Shown here: positions 43,049-50,630 of the stretch, one piece after another
Layout of the letters: the number at the start of each line of letters is the position of its first letter
Position numbering within the stretch: position 1 is the stretch's first letter
NCBI GenBank assembly: GCA_016218805.1
Contig: JACRCW010000095.1
Span: forward strand, 1-50,630
Reading direction: 5' to 3'
DNA from: Deltaproteobacteria bacterium
GTDB lineage: Bacteria > Myxococcota > JACRCW01
Length of the DNA stretch: 50,630 bases
Position numbers and translations under genes: made by a program
Notes under the pieces: generated by a model
The model's input: only the letters and a program-made list of their open reading frames with translations
The model's database searches: none
What the model was told of the DNA's origin: nothing

Positions 43049-43945
43049 ATGGGGTCCCACATGAACCAGCCGCCTCCCAAGGACCCCAAGGGTCCCGCCG
43101 CACCTGCGCCCGCGCCGGCAGCCGGCAAGGACAAGCTGGAGACCAGCGGCCGCAACATCTTCACCCGCGGGAGGAATTTTGACTTCAACCCCACGCCGGT
43201 GAAGAAGCCCGGCGCCGTCACCGGGGAGCAGTCCAGCCCCGCCCTGCGCGTGCCGGTGCGCATTGGTGCCACAGGGGGGAGCGGCGGTTCGCCGCGGGCC
43301 CCCGCCGCACCGCAGGCCACCACCCGCGCGGGTGCCGCCGAACCCGCCTTCACCATGCCCGGCGCACCCGCGGGCGGCGCCCCCCCTGACCAGAAGAAGC
43401 CCATCAACCTCCAGGCCGGCTCCTCAGCGGTGGCGGCGCGGGCCCCCGCCCCCAGCCCCAAGTCCTCCGCGCCCGGCGGCCCGGGGAAGCCCGCGGCGCC
43501 TGCGGCACCGGGCGGTGGCAAGGCCGCGGCCGCCAAGCCCCCGCCGCCCAAGCCCCAGGGACTCATCACGGACGGGGACAAGCTGGCCTACCAGGGCAAG
43601 CTGCCGGTCTACGTGGGCAAACCCGAAGACGGCAACCCGATGATCGACGCCGAGGACGCGACGTTCGTGTTCGACCCCAAGGGGCAGCGGGTGCAGCTGC
43701 AATGCCGCGTGGCGTCCATCATGCTGAAGGCCGCGTGCCTGCACCTGGGCATCCCGCCGCCGGACCGCGGGCCCAAGAAGTTTGTGTTCACCGCCAACCT
43801 CAAGGCGGAAGAAGTGCGCAAGCACATGGCGCAACTGTTTGACGGGAACCTGGAGGTCCGGCTGGGCGCCAATGAAAACGGCCGCCCCGTCCTGTTGGAC
43901 CTCACCGCCTACGAATCCTACCAGGTCACACCCGCCGCAACGTGA
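43049..43945 (+). CDS. Pro/Ala-rich protein with an uncharacterised C-terminal domain
   Basis: A 298-residue protein. The first 165 residues are low-complexity Pro, Ala, Gly and Lys (GPAAPAPAPAAGKDK, then runs of APSPKSSAPGGPGKPA), typical of disordered linkers. The C-terminal 125 residues fold as a compact domain (DKLAYQGKLPVYVGKPEDGN, then VQLQCRVASIMLKAACLHLG and KKFVFTANLKAEEVRKHMAQ) that I do not recognise. No signal peptide is seen. The ATG at 43049 or 43061 could be used. It converges on the reductase gene across a REP-like hairpin. Confidence 0.7.
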   Translation: MGSHMNQPPPKDPKGPAAPAPAPAAGKDKLETSGRNIFTRGRNFDFNPTPVKKPGAVTGEQSSPALRVPVRIGATGGSGGSPRAPAAPQATTRAGAAEPAFTMPGAPAGGAPPDQKKPINLQAGSSAVAARAPAPSPKSSAPGGPGKPAAPAAPGGGKAAAAKPPPPKPQGLITDGDKLAYQGKLPVYVGKPEDGNPMIDAEDATFVFDPKGQRVQLQCRVASIMLKAACLHLGIPPPDRGPKKFVFTANLKAEEVRKHMAQLFDGNLEVRLGANENGRPVLLDLTAYESYQVTPAAT

Positions 43946-43953
43946 GCCAACCT

Positions 43954-43977
43954 CCTCCCCCCGCTTGCGGGGGGAGG
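43954..43977. terminator. GC-rich hairpin between converging genes (bidirectional terminator or REP-like element)
   Basis: CCTCCCCCCGC at 43954-43964 pairs with GCGGGGGGAGG at 43967-43977: an 11-base perfect inverted repeat with a 2-base spacer. It lies between the stop codons of two converging genes (43945 and 44003). A GGCCGGGTGGGG segment follows. It could end transcription from both sides, and it resembles interspersed palindromic elements of other genomes. Confidence 0.65.
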
Positions 43978-44002
43978 CCGGGTGGGGGGCGGAGCTGGCG
44001 GG

Positions 44003-44650
44003 TCACTCCCGCGCCACGTGGTAGTGCAGGAACACTTCGTCACCGACGACGGAGCAGTTGACCAAGCTGAGGCGCGGGGCCTCCGCGGGGCGGAAGGCCG
44101 GTCCGTCCACGGGCGTGGGCGCGCCCTGGCCCGCCAGCACCAGCGGCGCCAGCGTCAGGTGCAGCTCGTCCACCAGGCGTTCTCGAAAGAACATGCCCGT
44201 GAGCCCGCCGCCGCTTTCCAGCAGCACGTGCTCCACGCCGCGCGCGGCCAGCGCGTCCAGGATCCCGCGGGCGGTCACCGGGTTGAGGCGCACCAATTCC
44301 ACGCGCCCAGGCAGGTCCGGCTGCGCCGCGCTCTCCGGCTGGATCACCAGCGGCCGGACCCGGGGGTCGGCAAACATGGGCGCTCCCAGCGGCAGGCCGC
44401 CGCCCGCGGTGACCACCACGTTGAACGGCGGGGCGGCGCGCGGCGGTGACCCGGTCAGCCGCGCCCCGTTTTCCACCATGGCCTGCGGCCAGGCGCGGAA
44501 GGTGGCGCCGCCGGTGACAATGGCGTCCGCCTGCCGGCGCAGCACGGCCATGCGCCGGTGGTCCTCGTCAGACCCGAACGACACGTGCGCCCGCTCCGGC
44601 GGCCCGATGCGCCCGTCCACGCTGGCCGCCACGTTGCAGAAGACCCTCAT
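44003..44650 (-). CDS. RibD C-terminal domain-type (dihydrofolate reductase-like) reductase
   Basis: A 215-residue stand-alone RibD-C-type protein. The family is related to dihydrofolate reductase and includes the reductase half of RibD and other pterin or pyrimidine reductases. Visible signatures: [17 protein letters not shown], the ADAIVTGGATFRAWP segment, and VEHVLLESGGGLTGMFF followed by LVDELHLTLAPLVLAGQG. No deaminase domain is attached. It starts with an ATG that overlaps the stop of folB as ATGA, so the two are co-translated and may act on the same pterin. Its exact substrate is unknown. Confidence 0.85.
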   Translation of the reverse strand: MRVFCNVAASVDGRIGPPERAHVSFGSDEDHRRMAVLRRQADAIVTGGATFRAWPQAMVENGARLTGSPPRAAPPFNVVVTAGGGLPLGAPMFADPRVRPLVIQPESAAQPDLPGRVELVRLNPVTARGILDALAARGVEHVLLESGGGLTGMFFRERLVDELHLTLAPLVLAGQGAPTPVDGPAFRPAEAPRLSLVNCSVVGDEVFLHYHVARE

Positions 44651-45039
44651 CCCCCGTCCCCATCCCGGAAGTCCGCGGCGGTGCGCGTGCACTCCACCGC
44701 CACGCTGTCCACCATGGGCATGTCCAACGGCACCTTCTCCACGCGCACCCGGACGGTGACGGAGGGGAACAAACGCACCGTCTCGCGCGCCAGGTCCACC
44801 GCCAGCGCCTCCACCATGTCATACGTCTTGCCCGCCACGTGCTCCTGCAGGCGCGCGGTGAGCACGTAATAGTCCACCAGGCCGTCCGCGCGGTCCCGCC
44901 CCGGCCCGGTGCGGAAGTCCGTCCAGATGGACAGGTCCACGCGCACCGCCTGCTCAATGTGGCGCTCGTAGTCGTGGAAGCCAATGCGCACCCGCAGGCG
45001 CAAGGCCCGGCACTGGACCAGGTCACCGGACGTCACCAT
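44647..45039 (-). CDS. folB: Dihydroneopterin aldolase
   Basis: A 130-residue FolB-like protein that cleaves 7,8-dihydroneopterin in folate synthesis. Motifs: [20 protein letters not shown] with the conserved Glu in [16 protein letters not shown] with the Tyr, [10 protein letters not shown] with a second Glu, and [18 protein letters not shown] with the catalytic Lys. The start ATG at 45039 fits the family length; the open frame continues upstream as GC shadow. It is translationally coupled to the RibD-C-type gene. Other folate genes are not adjacent. Confidence 0.88.
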   Translation of the reverse strand: MVTSGDLVQCRALRLRVRIGFHDYERHIEQAVRVDLSIWTDFRTGPGRDRADGLVDYYVLTARLQEHVAGKTYDMVEALAVDLARETVRLFPSVTVRVRVEKVPLDMPMVDSVAVECTRTAADFRDGDGG

Positions 45040-45187
45040 GGGCGTTCCCCTTCGTGGCCGACGGGGCCTGAGGCCCCCGGGGCTTGCCTCGCGCCCCATG
45101 CCGGCTGTAACGCCAGTGGCCAGCGCCATCAAACCCATGGGCGTGGCCCGGTTTTCCGGGCGCGGGTCGCGCGGGAGGCAGTCGGTC

Positions 45188-46735
45188 GTGAACGCGACAG
45201 ATGTGCTCTGGTTGCTGGTCGGTGCGGCGTTGGGTGCCGTGGCCACGTTTCTCACCGTGCGGCCGCGCGTGGCGGGCCTGCTGGACATGGCCGAACAGCT
45301 GTCCCGCGGGGATGCCGACGTCCACGCCCCCGCGGGGCTGTCTGAGGGGTTCCCGCGGCAGATGGCGCGCACGCTGGAGGCGGTGGCGGGGTTGCTGCGC
45401 CAGGCCCGCACCGGGCGCGGCGCCGGCGGCGCTGAGGTGCGCACCCTGTCCCAGGGGGCGGAAGCCGGCGCGGATGGCCTGCTGGGCGGGCTGGCCGCGC
45501 AGCTGGCGGTCGTCGAGGATTCGGCCGCGGCGCTGGGGCAGATGTCAGAGAGCCTCAAGCGCATGGAGGCCGCGGTGGAAACGCTGGTGCGCGCGGCCGA
45601 GGAGAGCAGCTCCACGGTGGTGCAGATCGGCGCCACCAACAATGAGGTCGTTGACAACATCCACCACCTGGCCACCGCCGTGGAGGAGACCGCCGCGTCC
45701 ATTGAGGAGATGACCTACAGCATCAAGGAGGTCGCCAAGAACATCGAGGACCTGTCGCTCGCCGCCGAACAGACCAGCGCGTCCATGAATGAGATGGACA
45801 CGTCCATTTCGCAGGTGGAGTCCAACGCCAACGCCACCGCGCGCCTGTCTGAGGAAGTGAGCCGCGACGCGGAGAAGGGCTCCGACGCCGTGGTGCGCAC
45901 CATTGAGGGCATTGACCGCATCCGTGACAGCACGCGCGCGGTGGGCACGGTGATCAAGAGCCTGGGCAACCGCATCCAGGAGATCGGCAACATCCTCAAC
46001 GTGATTGATGACGTGGCGGAGCAGACCAACCTGCTGGCGCTCAACGCCGCCATCATTGCCGCACAGAGCGGTGAGCACGGCCGCGGCTTTGCGGTGGTGG
46101 CGGACGAGATCAAGGACCTGGCGGAGCGCACGGCGGCGTCCACCAAGGAGATTGCTACGCTCATCAAGAGCGTGCAGGACGAGAGCCGCAACGCGGTGGA
46201 GAGCATGCAGGAGGGCGAGCGCAACGTGGAGGCCGGCGTGGGGCTGTCCCGCGAGGCGGACGGCGCGCTGCGCAAGATCCTGGACAGCGCGCAGAAGAGC
46301 ACGCAGATGGTGAAGGCCATTGCGCAGGCCACCGTGGAGCAGGCCAAGGGCAGCAAGGTGGTGGCGGACGCGGTGGAGCGCATTGCCAAGACGGTGCAGC
46401 AGGTGGCGGCGGCCACGGCGGAGCAGGCGCGCGGCAGCGAGCAGATCATGAAGAGCGCCGAGCGGATGAAGGGCATCACGCAGCACGTGGAGCGCTCCAC
46501 GCAGGAGCAGTCCAAGGGCAGCAAGCAGGTGTCCAAGTCCATTGAGTCCATCCATGAGACCGTGGGCCAGATTCACAAGGCGCACCGGGAGCAGCAGACG
46601 GCGTCTGAGCACACGCTGGGCGCGGCGCGCCGTCTGCGGGACGGGATCCAGAACGTCACGCGCTCGGCGGAGCAGCTCAAGGGCCAGGTCCACGCGCTGC
46701 GCGAGCGCCTGGACGAGGGCGAAGCGCGGGGCTGA
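45188..46735 (+). CDS. Methyl-accepting chemotaxis protein without a periplasmic sensor
   Basis: A 515-residue chemoreceptor. One N-terminal membrane helix ([18 protein letters not shown]) is followed directly by a short linker and the long coiled-coil signalling region. The highly conserved hairpin is [20 protein letters not shown], then [18 protein letters not shown], around residues 277-315. No periplasmic sensory domain, no HAMP-like domain that I can be sure of, and no C-terminal CheR pentapeptide are visible. GGGAGG before the GTG at 45188 decides the start. Myxobacteria have many such receptors in Frz- and Che-type pathways. CheA, CheW and CheR are not in the window. Confidence 0.93.
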   Translation: MNATDVLWLLVGAALGAVATFLTVRPRVAGLLDMAEQLSRGDADVHAPAGLSEGFPRQMARTLEAVAGLLRQARTGRGAGGAEVRTLSQGAEAGADGLLGGLAAQLAVVEDSAAALGQMSESLKRMEAAVETLVRAAEESSSTVVQIGATNNEVVDNIHHLATAVEETAASIEEMTYSIKEVAKNIEDLSLAAEQTSASMNEMDTSISQVESNANATARLSEEVSRDAEKGSDAVVRTIEGIDRIRDSTRAVGTVIKSLGNRIQEIGNILNVIDDVAEQTNLLALNAAIIAAQSGEHGRGFAVVADEIKDLAERTAASTKEIATLIKSVQDESRNAVESMQEGERNVEAGVGLSREADGALRKILDSAQKSTQMVKAIAQATVEQAKGSKVVADAVERIAKTVQQVAAATAEQARGSEQIMKSAERMKGITQHVERSTQEQSKGSKQVSKSIESIHETVGQIHKAHREQQTASEHTLGAARRLRDGIQNVTRSAEQLKGQVHALRERLDEGEARG

Positions 46736-46767
46736 CAGGTCCGCGGGCGCCGCGTATTGGGAGTGGC

Positions 46768-47145
46768 ATGTTCGGCCTGGGCGTGACTGAGATCGTCGTC
46801 ATCCTTGTGGTGGCGTTGCTGTTCCTGGGGCCGGACAAGCTGCCGGAGATTGCCAAGAGCCTGGGCAAGGGCCTGCGCGAATTCCGCAAGATCACCGACG
46901 ACGTGCGTGACACGGTGAACCAGACGGTGGCGGATGCCGCCCGCGAGGTGGCCAAGCCCCCGGCGCCCCCGGCTGCGCCTGCGGCCCCCACGCCGGCCAG
47001 CGGCGAGCCGGGCGGCACCGCCGCCGCAGCAGCTGCGGACCCTCCCGCGGCCCTGCCCGCCCCGGAGGCCGCCGCCCCACCCCAACCCGCCGTGGCACAG
47101 GTCCCCGAGGAGCGGGTGCCCTCCACGCGGACGCCGGCGGGCTGA
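46768..47145 (+). CDS. Twin-arginine translocase subunit TatA/TatB
   Basis: A 125-residue Tat component. MFGLGVTEIVVILVVALLFLGPDKLPEIA is a standard N-terminal transmembrane segment with Glu8 and the Gly-Pro hinge, followed by an amphipathic helix (SLGKGLREFRKITDDVRDTV) and a long Pro/Ala tail. TatB is favoured by the Glu near position 8 and the length, but TatA is possible. It moves folded proteins across the inner membrane. The start lies 32 bases after the chemoreceptor stop, and the tatC gene is not next to it. Confidence 0.9.
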   Translation: MFGLGVTEIVVILVVALLFLGPDKLPEIAKSLGKGLREFRKITDDVRDTVNQTVADAAREVAKPPAPPAAPAAPTPASGEPGGTAAAAAADPPAALPAPEAAAPPQPAVAQVPEERVPSTRTPAG

Positions 47146-47151
47146 GCCCGG

Positions 47152-47697
47152 ATGGGTTCTCCCGGCCCGTTCAAGGACCTTCCCCCGGCCGCCGGCGGCC
47201 GGCACGGCAGCGCGGCGGCGCACCAGCGGCGCATCCTGGCGCGCGCGCTGGACCTGCTCATCTACACGGCGTTCGCGTGGGCCGTGCCGCCGGTGGGGGC
47301 CGCGCTGGGGCTGCTGTACGTGCTGGTGGCGGACGCCATCTGGGTGGGCCAGAGCCCGGGCAAGCGCCTGTTCGGCGTCACCGTGCTGCGCGTGCCCTCC
47401 GGCACCGGCGGGACGCTGTGGACCAGCGTGATGCGCAACCTGCCCATGGCGGTGGCGCTGGTGATGCCAGTGATTCCCATCGCCTCGTGGCTGCTGTTCC
47501 CGCTGCTGGGTCTCCCGCTGCTGGTGCTGGAAACCCGCCTGACGGCGTGGGGCGCGCTGGGCCGCCGCCTGGGTGACTTCCTGGGGGACACCTACGTGGC
47601 GGACGTGTGGCGCGCCCCGCCGGTGACCCGCGCCGAGGTAACCGCGGAAAGCCCGCCGCCGCCGCCCGCTCCCGTCCCGCCCGCCGCGGAGGCCTGA
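47152..47697 (+). CDS. RDD-family membrane protein
   Basis: A 181-residue protein with the RDD domain: RRILARALDLLIYTAFAW with the family's Arg and Asp, two to three hydrophobic segments, and SPGKRLFGVTVLRV with a conserved Gly-Lys-Arg turn. RDD proteins are inner-membrane proteins of unclear role, some linked to Na+/H+ exchange. The C-terminus is a Pro/Ala run. It begins six bases after the TatA/B stop and ends five bases before the next GTG start, which suggests one operon. Confidence 0.85.
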   Translation: MGSPGPFKDLPPAAGGRHGSAAAHQRRILARALDLLIYTAFAWAVPPVGAALGLLYVLVADAIWVGQSPGKRLFGVTVLRVPSGTGGTLWTSVMRNLPMAVALVMPVIPIASWLLFPLLGLPLLVLETRLTAWGALGRRLGDFLGDTYVADVWRAPPVTRAEVTAESPPPPPAPVPPAAEA

Positions 47698-47702
47698 CGC
47701 CG

Positions 47703-50135
47703 GTGCGCAGGGTCCTCCGCGCTTGCTGCGCCCACCTGCGCCGGCGCCACGCGGAGTGGCTGGGCGTGCTGATCTCCGCGCTGGCCTCCGTGGTGTTCAC
47801 CTGGCCGCTGTGGCCCGCCGCGGGCCGCCTGGTGCCCCGCCGCGGTGAAGACCCCATCTTCCACGTCTGGGCGCTGCAGGCCTGGCACCGCCGGTTTGAC
47901 GCGCTGCAGTTCTTCCCGCTGTTTGACGCCAACAACTTCTTCCCGCACGACGACCCGCTGGTGTTCTCCGACACGTTCCTGGGCCAGGCGCTGCTGTCCT
48001 GGCCCGCGCACCTGCTGGGCGCCGGACCGGTGGCGGCGCACAACGTCTCCTACCTGCTGGTGTTCGCGCTGGTGCCGCTGGGTGCGTACCTGGCGTCTCT
48101 GTGGCTGACGGCCAGCATCCCCGCCGCGCTGGTGGCGCTGCTGGGCGTGGGCTGGGCGCAGACGCGGTGGACCTTCCTGGACCACCACAACATCCAGAGC
48201 GGCCTGCTGCTGGCGCCGGCGCTGGCGGCGCTGGTGCTGTTCCTGCGGTCTCCCTCGTCACGGTGGGCGGCGGTGGCCGGTGCCTGCCTGGGCCTGCAGT
48301 GGTGGTTCAGCGGGCAGCTGGCGCTGTTGTTCGCCGTGGTGGCGGCCCCGCCGCTGGTGCTGTGGGCGGTGACCGGGTTGCTGCGCGCCGCCTCGGCGGA
48401 TGAGCGGCGGGCGCGCCTGCGTGACGCGGGGCTGGCCGGCGGGTTGGCCGCCGTGCTGGCCGCACCCATCGCGTGGGGTCACCTGCAGGTGTCCGCAGCG
48501 CTGGGACTGGAGCGCACGGTGGAGGACAACGTCGCCTATTCCGTGCACTGGCGCGAGTTTCTGGGCTCCACGCAGACCACCTGGCCCGCGCGCCATCTGG
48601 CGTGGCCCTCCGGGCAGCCGCACTACCTGGGCGGCGTGGTGCTGGCGCTGGCCGCGGTGGCGCTGCTGCTGGCGTGCCGGCCGCGCGGCGTGCGGCGCTT
48701 CCCGCTGGACGCCATCGTCCCCGTCGTGGTGCTCGCGTTCATCGCCGTGGCCTCCGCGGTGCTGGCCCAGGGACCGGTGGCGCGTGATGGCTCCACGCTG
48801 CCGCACTACCACCTGCTGCAGGCGTTCCCGCCGCTGTCCGCCTTGCGCGCACCCGCGCGCTTCTACGTCCCGCTGTCCGTGGCGCTTGGCCTGCTGGCCT
48901 CACTGCCGGTGGCACTGCTGGCCCGCCGCGGCCCTGCGGGCACGCTGCTGGCGCTGGCCGTGCCGCTGCTGGTGGCGTGGGACCTGTTCCCGCCGCCGTT
49001 CCACCTTGGCAGCCTGCCCCCGCGCTCGGCCGCCATGGATGCCCTGGGCCAGCGCGATCCCGGCGCGCCCGTCGTGGACCTGCCTGACGGCCGCCCGGAC
49101 AACAACGGCGCCGTCTCCCGCGCCACCTACCACGCGCTGCGCACCACGGCGGGAATGAGCGGGACCACGCCGCCGCTGACCGGCATCCTGCGGTGCCTGG
49201 CCAACCGGTTCCCGGAACCCGGCGCGCTGGAACTCTTCTCCGCCCTGGGCCTGCGCTACGCGGCCGTGCACGACGGGTGGCGCGCCTTCAGCGCGGAGAT
49301 GCACCAGCCCTCCGCACCCGTGCGCGTGCTCGCAACCGACGGACCCACGACGATCTTTGCGCTCCCGCCACCCGTGCCCGCCCGGTATGACGGCGCGCTG
49401 CTGGACGGGCGCAGCCTTCCCGTGTTGCTGCCCAGCCGCTGCGCGCCGGGCCAGCCGGTCAACGCGGCGCTGGACCTCAGCGCGCTCAGCGGGACGCTGC
49501 GCGTCACCACGCATCCGGCCACGCGCGTGACCGTGGAGCTGTGGCGCGGGACCGACCGGCTGGACGCGCAGCGCGCGCTGGTGCGCCTTCCGGCGGTGCT
49601 GGATGCGCGGACCACGGAGGCGCCGTTCACCTTCACCGCGCCACCGGAGCCGGGCCCGCTGGAGGTGCGCGTGCTGCGGGAGGGCGCTCCCGTCGCCGCC
49701 GGCCACACGGAGGTGACCGCACTGCCCCCGGCCGAAGGTCCGGTGAACCTGGAAGTGGACGCCACGGTGGCCCCGTGGCTGCACGGACGCTGCGCGCCGC
49801 TGCGCGTGACGGTGCACAACGGGTCAGGCGGCGTACTGCGCGCCTACCCGGTGCGCCTGGCGCTGCCGCCGGAGACGGGGAAGACGGTGCTGGACGTGGA
49901 CTTTCTGCGCGGAGGCCGCGCGTTCAAGTCCCTGCGCGCCTACCAGTGGTGGCGCTACCCCGCGCTGCTCTGGCATGACCTGGGACCCGGGGATTCAGCC
50001 ACGGTGACCGCGTTCCTGGAGGCCCCCGCCGAACTGGGCCCCTTCACCCTGCACGCCCGCCTGGGCGTGGTGGGACGCAGGCAGGCACTGGCGCAGGCAC
50101 GCACGGACCTGGACGTGGTCCCGCTGGCGCGGTGA
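47703..50135 (+). CDS. Large polytopic membrane protein with C-terminal soluble region, GT-C-like
   Basis: An 810-residue protein. Residues about 15-480 have some ten or more hydrophobic helices, with motifs such as VFTWPLWPAAGRLVP, GEDPIFHVWALQAW, HNVSYLLVFALVPLGAY and an Arg/Asn-rich loop near LRAPARFYVPLSV. This layout resembles YfhO-like or other GT-C membrane glycosyltransferases, which use polyprenyl-phosphate sugars. I cannot point to a catalytic Asp with confidence. From about residue 500 the protein is soluble and beta-rich. The GTG at 47703 is chosen because GGAGG sits 11 bases upstream. It closes the operon with the RDD and Tat genes. Confidence 0.78.
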   Translation: MRRVLRACCAHLRRRHAEWLGVLISALASVVFTWPLWPAAGRLVPRRGEDPIFHVWALQAWHRRFDALQFFPLFDANNFFPHDDPLVFSDTFLGQALLSWPAHLLGAGPVAAHNVSYLLVFALVPLGAYLASLWLTASIPAALVALLGVGWAQTRWTFLDHHNIQSGLLLAPALAALVLFLRSPSSRWAAVAGACLGLQWWFSGQLALLFAVVAAPPLVLWAVTGLLRAASADERRARLRDAGLAGGLAAVLAAPIAWGHLQVSAALGLERTVEDNVAYSVHWREFLGSTQTTWPARHLAWPSGQPHYLGGVVLALAAVALLLACRPRGVRRFPLDAIVPVVVLAFIAVASAVLAQGPVARDGSTLPHYHLLQAFPPLSALRAPARFYVPLSVALGLLASLPVALLARRGPAGTLLALAVPLLVAWDLFPPPFHLGSLPPRSAAMDALGQRDPGAPVVDLPDGRPDNNGAVSRATYHALRTTAGMSGTTPPLTGILRCLANRFPEPGALELFSALGLRYAAVHDGWRAFSAEMHQPSAPVRVLATDGPTTIFALPPPVPARYDGALLDGRSLPVLLPSRCAPGQPVNAALDLSALSGTLRVTTHPATRVTVELWRGTDRLDAQRALVRLPAVLDARTTEAPFTFTAPPEPGPLEVRVLREGAPVAAGHTEVTALPPAEGPVNLEVDATVAPWLHGRCAPLRVTVHNGSGGVLRAYPVRLALPPETGKTVLDVDFLRGGRAFKSLRAYQWWRYPALLWHDLGPGDSATVTAFLEAPAELGPFTLHARLGVVGRRQALAQARTDLDVVPLAR

Positions 50136-50145
50136 CCGCACGCAC

Positions 50146-50246
50146 TGGACACCCTCCAAACAGCCCCTGACTGCACCGGACAACGCCCATGACACCACCC
50201 TGACACCCTGTAAGGGTGGTGTCGGGTGTTGCTTGGAGGGTGTCCA
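50146..50246. repeat. Nested inverted repeat, possible terminator or cruciform
   Basis: Outer arms TGGACACCCTCCAA (50146-50159) and TTGGAGGGTGTCCA (50233-50246) are perfect over 14 bases. Inside them a second perfect pair, GACACCACCCT (50191-50201) and AGGGTGGTGTC (50213-50223), has an 11-base loop. It starts 11 bases after the stop of the large membrane-protein gene, so one role is a terminator, though no T-run follows. Confidence 0.85.
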
Positions 50247-50262
50247 TGCTTGCTTGGGCACC

Positions 50263-50334
50263 GTCATGAGTATGCGGGGGGGGTGTCATGGGTACGTGAT
50301 GGCACTGTCATGGGTGGGCGTAGGTGATGTCGCG
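50263..50334. repeat. GTCATG direct repeats spaced exactly 22 bp
   Basis: GTCATG occurs at 50263, 50285 and 50307, a constant 22-base step, and GTCGCG follows at 50329 in the same phase. The second and third copies extend to TGTCATGGGT. A near-copy, GTCCATG, lies at 50242. The spacing is close to two DNA turns and looks like a set of protein-binding sites. Confidence 0.65.
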
Positions 50335-50630
50335 CGTCCTCCCGGGCGCCCGCGCGCGCGTGAGGCGCGGTGTCCCCGGGACCGGGGCCATCCCGCAATC
50401 CGGGCGTGCGGATTCGGTCACCTGTCCGAAAACCGGCCAGCCGAGGGAGGCATTCGTGAAGCGGTACGGCGCTGTGGGGTGGCGCGGGAGTTGCTCCGGC
50501 GCCCGCCGTGCCGGGCCACGTCAGTACCCGGGCGGGGGCGCGGCCGCGTCTCAAGTACGCCCGTGGGGTGGGAATCCGAGCTGCCCCGGCCAGCCGATGA
50601 GGAGACCTGTGTTCGTCTAGATCGAAACTC

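Larger units (their letters stand above)
50136..50630 (+). other. 495-base non-coding stretch to the end of the window
   Basis: It holds the nested inverted repeat (50146-50246) and the 22-bp-spaced GTCATG repeats (50263-50334) annotated separately. From about 50335 on there is no supported gene: one small frame (GTG 50456 to 50620, 54 residues, preceded by GGGAGG) has no recognisable features. GAGGAG at 50600-50605 near the end may be the ribosome site of a gene beyond the window, but the frame after it (GTG TTC GTC TAG) stops at once. Confidence 0.6.

Noticed and set aside
45545..46693. 382-codon minus-strand frame opposite the chemoreceptor
   Set aside because: Leu/Arg/His-rich antisense of the coiled-coil repeats; no domain seen.
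50456..50620. 54-codon frame after a GGGAGG site near the right end
   Set aside because: No hydrophobic or family feature, and the composition looks like other non-coding frames here; kept only as a note.

Overview
This window comes from a very GC-rich bacterial chromosome, almost certainly a myxobacterium or close relative (Myxococcota). The signs are a MYXO-CTERM-like tail (a Cys-Gly motif, a hydrophobic helix, then a run of Arg) on a secreted amidase; many lipoproteins with Ser/Gly or Asp-Ala-Gly linkers after the lipobox; IPT/TIG, kelch, PEGA and TPR repeat proteins; and a chemoreceptor with almost no sensory region. Coding density is high. I found no tRNA, rRNA, insertion sequence, phage or CRISPR.

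Layout. 1-8214: the 3' part of a large membrane-anchored TPR protein, facing a leftward block of peptidoglycan amidase, isochorismatase-family hydrolase, DUF1801 protein and acyl-CoA dehydrogenase. 8271-12857: a large IPT/TIG lipoprotein, release factor 1 (prfA) and a 59-residue membrane protein, all leftward. 13018-15438: a rightward MFS exporter and a sterol-desaturase-type hydroxylase. 15521-17937: a membrane protein coupled to a ketopantoate-reductase-like enzyme, leftward. 18008-22490: a compact rightward glycan operon (flippase and three glycosyltransferases with touching or overlapping stops and starts). 22598-23948: a diheme-type lipoprotein and a VapBC toxin-antitoxin pair. 23961-25543: a PQQ-propeller protein coupled to a Cys-rich lipoprotein. 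25765-27141: the ribosomal operon rpsF-rpsR-rplI, with leader hairpins and a convincing terminator.

27255-34532: three large rightward genes, namely a repeat lipoprotein, a kelch lipoprotein, and a kelch protein fused to a SprT-like zinc peptidase and a DUF2786 domain. Between the first two lies a 21-bp-periodic array carrying evenly spaced GTGACC/GGTCAC palindromes. 34652-40053: a Uma2-type nuclease, a TPR gene broken by three frameshifts, a peptidoglycan-binding CHAP protein, an amidase-signature enzyme and a PEGA lipoprotein. 40156-43945: a second acyl-CoA dehydrogenase, a zinc-ribbon membrane protein, a TetR regulator and a Pro/Ala-rich protein. 44003-45039: folB coupled to a RibD-C-type reductase, leftward. 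45188-50135: chemoreceptor, TatA/B, RDD protein and a large polytopic membrane protein, rightward. 50136-50630 is non-coding, with a nested inverted repeat followed by 22-bp-spaced GTCATG repeats.

Most of the window is housekeeping and envelope biology. The items I would look at first are the kelch-SprT-DUF2786 fusion, the 21/42-bp palindrome array at 29316-29536, the nested repeat structure at 50146-50334, the triply frameshifted TPR gene, and the RG-rich extension on ribosomal protein S18. I do not see a multi-gene defence or biosynthetic system that I can call new with confidence.
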